DNA from: Ereboglobus luteus
GTDB taxonomy: Bacteria; Verrucomicrobiota; Verrucomicrobiia; Opitutales; Opitutaceae
Assembly: GCF_003096195.1 (NCBI RefSeq)
Contig: NZ_CP023004.1
Coordinates: 535,299 to 599,298, forward strand
Reading direction: 5' to 3'
DNA length: 64,000 nucleotides
In this document: in pieces, positions 9,259 through 16,809 of the stretch
How the letters are laid out: every line of letters starts with the position of its first letter
How positions within the stretch are numbered: the first letter of the stretch is position 1
Notes under the pieces: model-generated
Told to the model about the DNA's origin: nothing
The model's database searches: none
Seen by the model: only the letters and a program-made list of their open reading frames with translations
Position numbers and translations under genes: made by a program

Positions 9259-11312
9259 CCGGAAAACGGGCGAGTTCTTCGCCTCGACGGGCGGCCGAAA
9301 AAGCCGCCCTTTTCTTTCGCAAACGCGCTTTTACTGCTGCGGCTGTTGCTGCTGTTGCGGCGGCGGTTGTTGTTGTTGCTGCGGCGGTGTGCCGACCTTG
9401 GTCCGTTTGACTTCGTAAGAGCTCGGCTGGGACACTTGCTGCGCTTCATCATCCGGGTTCGCGGACGAATCCTGCGCGGCATCCGCGGGGGCGGCGGTGT
9501 CGGCAGTTGCAATTTCAGTTCGTTGAAACGCTCGCGCTCCGCGTCGTCCTTCGATGTTTTTAGAGCAAATTCGACCAGAGCTCGCGCAGCCGTGTTGTTT
9601 TTCATGCGCAGCAGGATTCGGGCTGACTGATAAAGCAGCGCCCGGTCATTCCTGAACAACACCAAACCTTCCGACAGGACGACAAAATTTTCATTGGACG
9701 GCGTCGCCGAGCTCGCGATCCATGCGTCGGCAATCGTCCGGTAGGTTTGCGGCAGGGCCGGCCTCAACTTGCGCGCGGCAAAAAGCACTTCGAGAATCGG
9801 CGTGAGTTGCGTGGGCGTTATGTGCACGCCGTCGGAGGCCTCCGGGTGCGCCTTGGCGTCGTCCAGCAAAATGCGCGCGTATGCGGGATAGGCGGCGGCG
9901 CGTTTCGCCTTTCCCGCGACGGCTTTCGAGAGCATGCGGCGGGCGAGCTCGGTCTGGCCCGCCGCATGGGCGGCGAGGCCGTAGGAGGCGAGAAATTCCG
10001 GATCGCGCGCCCCGCGCCCGTAAGCGCCGCGCAGCGTGGGAATCGAGGGGGAGGCATTGTTGGCGAGCACGAGCGCGTCGGCCTTCATGCGCGCGCTGTC
10101 CCCTTCCGGCGCGAGCGTGAATTCGCGCGCCGGCGCGTCGATGCGCTCGCCCTTCCCCTTGACGACGAAATCCGTGTATTGGTAGGCCGTGAGGCCAATG
10201 TAGCCGCGCAGTTCGACGAGGAATCTTTTGTAGGTCACGCCAAAGCACTCCTTGAACAGTTCCTCGGTCATGGGCTCCTTCGCCGAGCGCGCCACAAGGG
10301 TTTCGAGCGCGGTCTTGTAGTTTTTGTTGGGAATCCCGTAAAGGCACCTGTGCACGAAGGCGTAGCATTGCTTGGCCCAGACGTTGTTGCCGATCGGATT
10401 GCGCGCGAGCGGCGAATCGCGCGTGACGCCAAAGAAATCCTTGAACCCGAGAAGCGCGCGGCGATCCAGTGCGACGTTAAAATCCTCGTCCGGTATGGTC
10501 TCCATGCCGGGAATGCCGACATCCTCCTCGTCGCTGACTTCCATATCCTCGCCGTCGCCGGCAACGGGGGCGACAACCGCCATGTTGTTCTTGCCCTGGC
10601 TGCGGCGCACGGACCTGAGCTCCCCGATTCGGATGTATTTTGGATACACTTCCATCTTTTGGATAATTTGCAGGACGCCCTCCTCATACCACGCGGGCGG
10701 CGGCGTCTCCGTCTGGCTGAGCAAATAATGCACATACTCGCGATAAAGGAGGCTGTAATAATCGACATCGAATGTCGCGCCCAGGGACGAGGCGTCGATA
10801 TCGTAAGTGGTGTCGTTAAGCGTCACGCTCGAGGTGCTCATATCGATCACAATAAAAGCCTGCTCGGGCCCAATAAGCGTGGTGCTCGCGCGCGCACTGG
10901 CCTTCGAATAATCGGCCTGGTCCGACCGTGGAATGAAATCGTCGAACCCCGAGCGCCCGCACAAAACCAGCGTGGTGGGTTTGCGAACGGTGACATTGAT
11001 CGGCCACGCGGCGTCGAGCGCGACGCGAAACATCTCGAAATCCTGGATCAGTTTCCGCGAGGCGCGCTCGCTGGCGCTGGAGTAAATCTCAAAGCCCGGG
11101 ATGCTGGTGGTCAGCCAGTTTTCCGGACGCGGCAGCTCGGTTGCGGCCGTGACCACAAGCGTGTCGAGCTGCACGACGGGTTCCTGATCTCGCGCGGCAG
11201 TGCCCGAAGCGGCGACGGTGCCGGAAACGGCCTGCGCAAAACTCAAGGTTGCGAAAATAGGAGTCAACGAAAGGACACGGACGGCAAGAAAACGACGAGT
11301 CACGGATTGCAT
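9216..11312 (-). CDS. Secreted pseudo-peptidase-MA/TPR protein, probable frameshift near C-terminus
   Basis: This is a paralogue of the gene at 1-1712. It has a signal peptide (ATLSFAQA) and then a DUF1570/peptidase-MA-like domain. The zinc site reads R191-E192-Y-V-H195 where HEXXH is expected, so the first zinc histidine is lost while WYEEG is kept. TPR-like repeats follow at about 430-600. As read, the frame runs to 9216, but from 9491 onward it gives an Arg/Ser-rich tail overlapping the permease. Adding one C to the C5 tract at 9487-9491 yields instead an acidic then Q/P-rich tail (KRTKVGTPPQQQQQPPP) ending at a TAA at 9331. ATG 11312 begins the signal peptide; an upstream GTG at 11372 is possible. 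Function is unknown. Confidence 0.78.
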   Translation of the reverse strand: MQSVTRRFLAVRVLSLTPIFATLSFAQAVSGTVAASGTAARDQEPVVQLDTLVVTAATELPRPENWLTTSIPGFEIYSSASERASRKLIQDFEMFRVALDAAWPINVTVRKPTTLVLCGRSGFDDFIPRSDQADYSKASARASTTLIGPEQAFIVIDMSTSSVTLNDTTYDIDASSLGATFDVDYYSLLYREYVHYLLSQTETPPPAWYEEGVLQIIQKMEVYPKYIRIGELRSVRRSQGKNNMAVVAPVAGDGEDMEVSDEEDVGIPGMETIPDEDFNVALDRRALLGFKDFFGVTRDSPLARNPIGNNVWAKQCYAFVHRCLYGIPNKNYKTALETLVARSAKEPMTEELFKECFGVTYKRFLVELRGYIGLTAYQYTDFVVKGKGERIDAPAREFTLAPEGDSARMKADALVLANNASPSIPTLRGAYGRGARDPEFLASYGLAAHAAGQTELARRMLSKAVAGKAKRAAAYPAYARILLDDAKAHPEASDGVHITPTQLTPILEVLFAARKLRPALPQTYRTIADAWIASSATPSNENFVVLSEGLVLFRNDRALLYQSARILLRMKNNTAARALVEFALKTSKDDAERERFNELKLQLPTPPPPRMPRRIRPRTRMMKRSKCPSRALTKSNGPRSAHRRSNNNNRRRNSSNSRSSKSAFAKEKGGFFGRPSRRRTRPFSGYCAPCLGLRCSIQ
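9289..9316 (+). terminator. Intrinsic terminator of the amino-acid permease
   Basis: GGGCGGC (9289-9295) pairs with GCCGCCC (9303-9309) around a CGAAAAA loop, followed by TTTTCTTT. It sits 31 bases behind the permease stop and before the convergent TPR gene. Confidence 0.85.
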
Positions 11313-11413
11313 AAAAAATGAGTGGTAATCAGATAAGACGAGACTTGTGGACATGAGTTTCGCAACAGTCACGCCGTAAAAAGATCCCCCCGAAAAAACA
11401 CCGGCTCAGTGGA

Positions 11414-11434
11414 GGGACCGGCCCTGTCCGGTCC
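11414..11434. repeat. Short palindrome upstream of the TPR protein gene
   Basis: GGACCGG (11415-11421) and CCGGTCC (11428-11434) flank CCCTGT. There is no T-run on either side, so it is not an obvious terminator. It lies between the trigger factor-like gene's terminator and the TPR gene start. Confidence 0.5.
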
Positions 11435-11488
11435 GCAAAATCAAAAAACGAAAATCAAATAAACGACCGGCCATCCCGTTTGCCCCAT

Positions 11489-11525
11489 AAAAAATTAAAC
11501 CGGGGTGGCACGAACGCCACCCCGG
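11489..11525 (-). terminator. Intrinsic terminator of the trigger factor-like gene
   Basis: The 10-bp perfect stem CCGGGGTGGC / GCCACCCCGG (11500-11509 and 11516-11525) is followed, on the minus strand, by TTTAATTTTTTA. It sits 42 bases behind the stop of the minus-strand gene at 11567. Confidence 0.88.
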
Positions 11526-11566
11526 ATTAACAGGATGCGGAATGCGCCGGCAACAAGGCCGCGGCC

Positions 11567-12352
11567 TTATGCGACGATTGCCGATTCCTGCGCCAGGAAC
11601 GCTTCTTCTTGTTTCGTGAGGAAGTCCAGGACCGCCTCAATCAAAAGACTTTCGCGAATCACCTCGATCTGCCCGTTTTTGTTATAGGCGGCGCGAAGCT
11701 TGGCGGGACTCATGCCAACCGTGTCCGCCACATTCCGGAGGTGCTCCTCCAAACGCTCCTCGCTGACCGTGATGCCGTGGCGGTCGGCCACCTCGTGCGC
11801 GATGATGTGCAGGAGCGCGTTGTGCTCGGCCTCGTCCCACAACTTTGACCCCGGCTGCACAATGTCCCGGTGCGTCGAATTGAGCGCCTTGCGAATGATC
11901 GGCTCCGGCACAGTGCATTCCGTGTTTGCAACCAGCCATTCCCTGGCCTCCGTGCGCCGCGTGTGTTTGCAGTCCGCGACGGGCTCGAAATTCTCGCAAT
12001 CAGGCAGCGCCACCTCCGGGCGCAAAAGTAGTTCGATCGTGCAAACAAATTTCTCCCCGGGCTCAAGCGAGGCCTGAAGAATCAAAAGCGGACCAACCGT
12101 GCGGATTCCCTTTTCAACAAGAACCGAGCGGATCAGCCGCGACGCGCATCGCCGGATGGTCTCCGCCCGTATCTCGCGGCTAAAACAGTTGGCCGTGATG
12201 ATTGCGGGCACCTCGCCCGGCGAGAAACCGGGAACCGGAATGTCGCGATAAAGCGCGCAGGCTTCCGCGTAGTCTGAGGCTGCCGTGCTCCATGCCGCTT
12301 CAAGCGTAATGCGAATACAGCCCGGGGTTACTTGCATGAATGATGTATACAT
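11567..12352 (-). CDS. Trigger factor-like protein lacking the PPIase domain
   Basis: The 261-residue product starts like trigger factor: a beta-alpha N-domain with residues of about 12-33 (CIRITLEAAWSTAASDYAEA) and a ribosome-docking-like loop PGFSPGEVP at 41-49 (consensus GFRxGxxP). The central FKBP-type PPIase domain of full-length Tig (about 430 residues) is absent. From about residue 165 the chain continues as a C-domain-like helical arm (HEVADRHGITVSEERLEEHL, then IRESLLIEAVLDFL). The key loop Arg is Ser here, so ribosome binding may be weakened. AGGAAA lies about 10 bases ahead of the ATG. It is a single gene with its own terminator. Confidence 0.75.
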   Translation of the reverse strand: MYTSFMQVTPGCIRITLEAAWSTAASDYAEACALYRDIPVPGFSPGEVPAIITANCFSREIRAETIRRCASRLIRSVLVEKGIRTVGPLLILQASLEPGEKFVCTIELLLRPEVALPDCENFEPVADCKHTRRTEAREWLVANTECTVPEPIIRKALNSTHRDIVQPGSKLWDEAEHNALLHIIAHEVADRHGITVSEERLEEHLRNVADTVGMSPAKLRAAYNKNGQIEVIRESLLIEAVLDFLTKQEEAFLAQESAIVA

Positions 12353-13018
12353 TTTGGGAGTTTCCTATGGGTTAATACACTGCGAGGGCGGGTCGACTAA
12401 GCTGACTGTCCATATCACTGAAAACATGTGAACTGTAATATATTTTTTTCGGATGTGGCGTCAAAAAGTGTATAATAAGTATGAAAAACATCCCGCATCC
12501 GAAGCACTCGCGCTCCCACGAGCATTTCGGGACAAGGCGCCAAAAATTGGCACATATATTCCGCTTTCCATCATAAAGTTATAAAAACTTCAAACGCGGA
12601 CGATCTATTTTCGCAACACCGCGCAATCACAATCCCGGAACAATATTTATTAAGATTATATAATCAAATAAACCGAGTTGTTAATATATAGTGAAACGCA
12701 TGCCGTCCATAATTCTGACACGCGCTGAACCCCCGGCCATGCGCGCAGCTTCGCCTACAATGTCCCCCGTTTGCCCGCAGCCGGGATGGACGTGACTCGT
12801 CGAAATCAAACGACGGCTCGTCAGAAGGAGAAAAATTGGGAAGCGAAACATCCGCCCGCGAAGTCCAGTCAAGTCCCCTGTCCCACCTCTTAAAGTTCCG
12901 GCAGTGGAGCAAGCCTGGCGCTCAAAGGAAACATCGACCGCCTTTCGTCAATCGCGGACAATCAATTTGAAACATGCCTTCATAACTTGTTTACGTTGAA
13001 AAATGAACTTTAAGCTTG
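12353..13018. other. AT-rich intergenic region
   Basis: These 666 bases, upstream of the trigger factor-like gene (minus) and the TetR gene (plus), are clearly richer in A/T than their surroundings, especially 12420-12700 (for example runs around 12440-12480 and 12640-12690). A small palindrome GATTATATAATC lies near 12653. An open frame at 12664-12912 on the minus strand has no recognisable features. It probably holds promoters for both flanking genes. Confidence 0.5.
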
Positions 13019-13042
13019 TTTGTTGACTAATAAGTCAACAAA
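13019..13042. promoter_or_regulatory. Palindromic TetR operator
   Basis: Two perfect 10-bp arms, TTTGTTGACT and its complement, flank AATA. The site ends nine bases before the TetR gene start, where a TetR-family protein would repress its own transcription and that of the downstream reductases. A related partial site (TAGAC-n5-GTC within 13728-13747) lies between the TetR and OYE genes. Confidence 0.8.
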
Positions 13043-13051
13043 TTATGTCAC

Positions 13052-13726
13052 ATGGGACGCACAAGTAATGCCGATCAACGCCTGATGGATGCCGCACTCT
13101 CTCTCATTTGGGAGCGGAGCTACGGTGCCATCACGATTGATGACATCTGTCGGAAAGCGGAAGTAAAGAAGGGGAGTTTTTATTATTTCTTCGATTCCAA
13201 GGCGGATCTGGCCGTCGCGGCACTGGATCGATATTGGAGTGAACGGAAACCCTTGTGGGACAGCCAGTTTTCATCAACACTCGCACCAATGCAACGCATC
13301 CGCGCACACTGCGATGAGGTTTACCGGCAACAGTCCGCGACCAAGGAGCGCACGGGGCGCGTGCTGGGGTGCCCGTTTTGCACGCTGGGTTCCGAAATTT
13401 GCAAGCAGGACGAGACGATCCGCGGCAAAATTTGTGAAATCCTAGATAACAAATCAAAGTATTGGGAATCAGCAATAAGCGATGCCCAACGGGAGGGGCT
13501 TGTCGGTCCGGGAAATATCGCCGAAAAGGTTCAAAACGCCGAGGCATATTTCGAAGGACTGCTCGCCCAGGCGCGCTTGCACAATGATGCCGAAATGCTT
13601 GCCTCGCTTGGGGACAAGGTGTGCGAGCACATACTGGCGCGTGACGACAGTTCCGCAGGCGAGGCTCGCCCGCCGAGCGTGCCGAGAGATGTGGAACCGG
13701 AAGAATTTGATTCAACCAAGTATTAA
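13052..13726 (+). CDS. TetR/AcrR-family repressor with conserved-looking cysteines
   Basis: This 224-residue transcriptional repressor has an N-terminal helix-turn-helix (ITIDDICRKAEVKKGSFYYFF, about 27-47). In the ligand-binding domain the segment GCPFCTLGSEIC places cysteines at 107, 110 and 117, close to the position used by the redox sensor NemR of E. coli (Cys106). It heads a cluster with an Old Yellow Enzyme and a nitroreductase, the same logic as nemR-nemA, so sensing of quinones, electrophiles or hypochlorite is a reasonable inference. The palindrome just upstream is the expected operator. Confidence 0.92.
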   Translation: MGRTSNADQRLMDAALSLIWERSYGAITIDDICRKAEVKKGSFYYFFDSKADLAVAALDRYWSERKPLWDSQFSSTLAPMQRIRAHCDEVYRQQSATKERTGRVLGCPFCTLGSEICKQDETIRGKICEILDNKSKYWESAISDAQREGLVGPGNIAEKVQNAEAYFEGLLAQARLHNDAEMLASLGDKVCEHILARDDSSAGEARPPSVPRDVEPEEFDSTKY

Positions 13727-13753
13727 TAGACAACCAGTCAACTATTAAGAATT

Positions 13754-14830
13754 ATGAGCATACTTCACACACCGTTTTCGTTAAAATCCGTCACAATTCG
13801 CAACCGCGTAGGCGTATCGCCGATGTGCATGTTCAATGCGCAAGACGGGCTCGCGTCGGACTGGCATTTGGCGCATTATGGCGCGCGGGCCATCGGCGGC
13901 GCGGGGCTGATCATTGTGGAGGCGACAGCGGTCGAGGCGCGCGGCCGCATCACGGCGAATGATCTTGGAATATGGAGCGACGCCCATGTCGAGCCGCTGG
14001 CGCGCATCAACCGCTTCATCAAGGCGCAGGGCACGGTGCCGGGCATGCAAATCGCGCACGCGGGACGCAAGGGATCAATCTCGACCGCCCAAAATGGAGG
14101 GCAACTCGCCGCAAATGAACCCGGCGGATGGGAGATCATCGGGCCGAGCGCCGTGGCGTTTGGCGGCGCACTTGGCCAGGTGCCGCGCGAGATGACAATT
14201 GAGGATATCCGCGCGGTTCAGGACGCGTTTTTCGCGGCCGCGAAGCGCGCGCTGGCGGCGGGCGTCGAGTGGCTGGAAATCCACGCGGCGCACGGCTACC
14301 TGGCGCACAGTTTTTACTCGCCACTGGGCAACAGGCGCGCGGACAACTACGGCGGCGTATTCGAAAACCGGATACGCTTCCTCATGGAAACGGTCGCGGG
14401 CGTCCGCGCGGTGTGGCCGGAAACGCTGCCGCTCACGGTGCGCATTTCGGCGACGGACTGGGCGGATGAGCGGGGCGGCTGGACGCTTGAGGATTCGGTG
14501 GCGCTCGCGAAACGCCTGAAGGCGGCGGGGATCGACCTGGTTGACACGAGCACCGGCGGCGGCGCTCCCGACGCAAAGATTCCCGTGGCCCCGGGTTATC
14601 AGGTGCCGTTTGCGGAGCGCATCCGGCGCGAGGCGGGCATCGCCACGGCGGCCGTGGGGTTGATAACGGACGCGGCGCAGGCCGAGGAAATTTTGCGCGA
14701 GGGACGCGCGGACATCGTTCTCATCGGTCGCGAGTCGCTGCGCGATCCGAACTGGCCGCAACGCGCGGCGCGCGAGCTCGGCGCCGATGTGAAGGCGTTT
14801 GCGCCGGGGCAATACGCGCGCGCGTGGTGA
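13754..14830 (+). CDS. Old Yellow Enzyme, YqjM/NamA-type NADPH dehydrogenase
   Basis: This is an FMN-dependent ene-reductase of 358 residues in a TIM-barrel fold. It has the YqjM-type SPMCMF motif (C25 corresponds to the redox-tuning Cys26 of YqjM), QIAHAGRKGS for flavin binding, the substrate His pair in EIHAAHGYLAHSF (H177, H180), LGNRRADNYGG and the C-terminal DIVLIGRESLRDPNWP phosphate-binding region. Cytosolic reduction of alpha,beta-unsaturated carbonyls, quinones or nitro compounds is expected. It starts 27 bases behind the TetR gene and overlaps the longest possible frame of the nitroreductase, so the three genes form one operon. Confidence 0.95.
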   Translation: MSILHTPFSLKSVTIRNRVGVSPMCMFNAQDGLASDWHLAHYGARAIGGAGLIIVEATAVEARGRITANDLGIWSDAHVEPLARINRFIKAQGTVPGMQIAHAGRKGSISTAQNGGQLAANEPGGWEIIGPSAVAFGGALGQVPREMTIEDIRAVQDAFFAAAKRALAAGVEWLEIHAAHGYLAHSFYSPLGNRRADNYGGVFENRIRFLMETVAGVRAVWPETLPLTVRISATDWADERGGWTLEDSVALAKRLKAAGIDLVDTSTGGGAPDAKIPVAPGYQVPFAERIRREAGIATAAVGLITDAAQAEEILREGRADIVLIGRESLRDPNWPQRAARELGADVKAFAPGQYARAW

Positions 14831-14865
14831 GGGGCTCAGTCATATTCACATCTTCTTTTTTCGTT

Positions 14866-15528
14866 ATGGATACATCAGCAAACACAATCACAACCGCCCA
14901 GCTCCTGGGCGCGCTCAACTGGAGATATGCGACGAAGAAATTCGACGCATCCAAAAAGATTCCGGCCGAAACGTGGGCCGCCCTTGAGAAGGCGCTCGTG
15001 CTTTCGCCATCGGCGTTCGGCCTGCAGCCATGGAAGTTTTTCGTGGTAAACGACCCGGCGGTGCGCGCGCGCCTGGCAGAGGCGTCCTACGGACAATCGC
15101 AGCCCGTGGATGCGTCGCACTACGTCGTGTTCGTTTCGCGCAAAAACATCGGCGGCGAATTTTTGACCAAATATCTTGAGCGCACGGCACAGGTTCGCGG
15201 CGTGCCGGCGGAAACGCTCAAGCCGTTTTACCAGATGATAAGCGGCAACATCGAGCAACAGGCGAAAGCCGGCGTCCTGGACATCTCGCAAGCGCAACAA
15301 GCATTCATCGCGCTCGGCCAGTTCATGACATCGGCGGCGCTGCTCGGCGTCGACACATGCGCGCTCGGGGGCATCGACCGCGAAAAATACGCGGAGATTC
15401 TGGGGATCGACCGCGAAAGCTACATGTCGCTTGTCGCGTGCGCCGCCGGTTATCGCGCCGCCGATGACAAATACTCGTCAATTCCAAAAGTGCGTTTTGA
15501 GGATAGCGAAGTAATCACACATGTGTAA
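14866..15528 (+). CDS. NAD(P)H nitroreductase (NfsB-like)
   Basis: This is a flavin oxidoreductase of the nitroreductase family, 220 residues. Features are the N-terminal NWRYATKKFDASKKIP, the FMN-binding SPSAFGLQPWKFFVV and a C-terminal VACAAGYRAADDKYSSIPKVR loop. It probably acts as an FMN homodimer reducing nitroaromatics or quinones, alongside the Old Yellow Enzyme under the same TetR control. ATG 14866 is preferred over GTG 14824 because it gives the standard N-terminus; no strong ribosome-binding site is visible. Confidence 0.93.
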   Translation: MDTSANTITTAQLLGALNWRYATKKFDASKKIPAETWAALEKALVLSPSAFGLQPWKFFVVNDPAVRARLAEASYGQSQPVDASHYVVFVSRKNIGGEFLTKYLERTAQVRGVPAETLKPFYQMISGNIEQQAKAGVLDISQAQQAFIALGQFMTSAALLGVDTCALGGIDREKYAEILGIDRESYMSLVACAAGYRAADDKYSSIPKVRFEDSEVITHV

Positions 15529-15538
15529 AGTGACTGGA

Positions 15539-15560
15539 ATGCGGCTCTCCGGAGCCGCAT
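15539..15560. repeat. 9-bp perfect hairpin between nitroreductase and hisC
   Basis: ATGCGGCTC (15539-15547) pairs with GAGCCGCAT (15552-15560) around TCCG. There is no T-run, so it is a weak terminator candidate or a repetitive palindrome ending the reductase operon. Confidence 0.6.
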
Positions 15561-15592
15561 GAAACTCACCGCACACACCATTGATTACCGCC

Positions 15593-16696
15593 ATGCCAAC
15601 GCTTCAGGAACTCGCCAACCCGTCCGTCCTCACGCAGCCCGTTTACGAACCGGGCAAGCCCATCGAAGACGTTGCCCGCGAACTCGGCCTCGATCCCGAT
15701 GGGATCATCAAAATCGCGTCGAACGAAAATCCCGCGGGGCCGTCGCCGCTCGGCATCGAGGCGGCGCGGCGCGCGCTTGCGCAGGCGCAGCTTTATCCCG
15801 ACGGCGGATGCGTCGCGCTGCGCGCCAAGCTCGCCGAAAAATGGCGGCTTTCGCCGGAGCAGTTTGTGGTCGGCAACGGCTCCAACGAATTGCTCGAACT
15901 CGTGGGGCGCGTGTTCCTGCGCCCCGGCGACGAGGTGGTGATGGGCGCGCCCGCGTTTGCCGTGTATAAACTGGTCGCGCTGCTCTTCGGCGCGAAGCCG
16001 GTCGAGGTGCCGCTCGTCAATCACACGCACGACCTCGCAGCGATGCTGCGCGCGGTCACGCCGCGGACGCGCATCGTTTATTACGCCAGCCCGAACAACC
16101 CGACCGGCACGATCAACAACGCGGGGGAAATCCTCGATTTCGCGCGCGCGCTGCCGCCGCATGTCGTGCTTGTGTTCGACGAGGCCTACACGGAATTTGT
16201 CGAGGCCGACGGCGACGCGCCGGACATTCGCCCGCTGATCGCCGAGGGCCGCCACGTGATCGGCCTGCGCACATTTTCCAAGCTCTACGGACTCGCCGCG
16301 CTGCGCATCGGCTACGGATACGCGAGCGAGGAGTTTGCCGCGCTGCTCAACCGCGTGCGCCAGCCGTTCAACGTGAACGCCATCGCGCAGGCCGCCGCCA
16401 TCGCCGCGCTCGACGACCACGACTTCACGGCGCGCTGCGTCAGGGAAAACAAAAGCGGCCTGGCGCAAATCGAGGAGGGCTGCCGCGAGCTCGGATTGGA
16501 GTGCGTGCCGAGCCGCGCAAACTTCATGCTCGTCAAGGTCGGCGACGGCGCGCGTGTGTTTGACGCATTGCAACGCCGCGGCGTGATCGTGCGCCCGCTG
16601 CGCGGCTATGCGATGCCGGAGTGGATTCGCGTTACGATCGGCACCGCTCCGCAAAACGAAAAGTTTCTGAAAGAGCTGAAGCAAGTCTGCGCATGA
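15593..16696 (+). CDS. hisC: Histidinol-phosphate aminotransferase
   Basis: This fold-type I PLP enzyme (367 residues) converts imidazole acetol-phosphate to histidinol phosphate in histidine biosynthesis and may also act on aromatic or other amino acids. It shows IASNENPAGPSP at the N-terminus, YPDGG, the YYASPNNPTGT motif, the DEAY aspartate that binds the PLP nitrogen, and K230 in TFSKLYGLAALRIGYG as the Schiff-base lysine. The C-terminus keeps the RVTIGT substrate arginine. ATG 15593 is preferred over an in-frame TTG at 15581. No other his genes are nearby. Confidence 0.93.
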   Translation: MPTLQELANPSVLTQPVYEPGKPIEDVARELGLDPDGIIKIASNENPAGPSPLGIEAARRALAQAQLYPDGGCVALRAKLAEKWRLSPEQFVVGNGSNELLELVGRVFLRPGDEVVMGAPAFAVYKLVALLFGAKPVEVPLVNHTHDLAAMLRAVTPRTRIVYYASPNNPTGTINNAGEILDFARALPPHVVLVFDEAYTEFVEADGDAPDIRPLIAEGRHVIGLRTFSKLYGLAALRIGYGYASEEFAALLNRVRQPFNVNAIAQAAAIAALDDHDFTARCVRENKSGLAQIEEGCRELGLECVPSRANFMLVKVGDGARVFDALQRRGVIVRPLRGYAMPEWIRVTIGTAPQNEKFLKELKQVCA

Positions 16697-16809
16697 TTCG
16701 CGGCGGAAAACGAAGAGAGTCAAACCGCCCCGCCAAAAGCTTTTCCTTTGCGACAGTCCATGCCGGCGAAACACCAGGGGGCGATCTGACGGTCGCCGGC
16801 TTCCCTCCC

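Noticed and set aside
12664-12912. 82-codon minus-strand frame upstream of the TetR gene
   Set aside because: No start context and no recognisable features; lies in an AT-rich regulatory region.
13021-13040. TTGACT palindrome as a -35 box
   Set aside because: The palindrome could include a -35, but no fitting -10 lies before the start at 13052; the operator reading explains the symmetry better.
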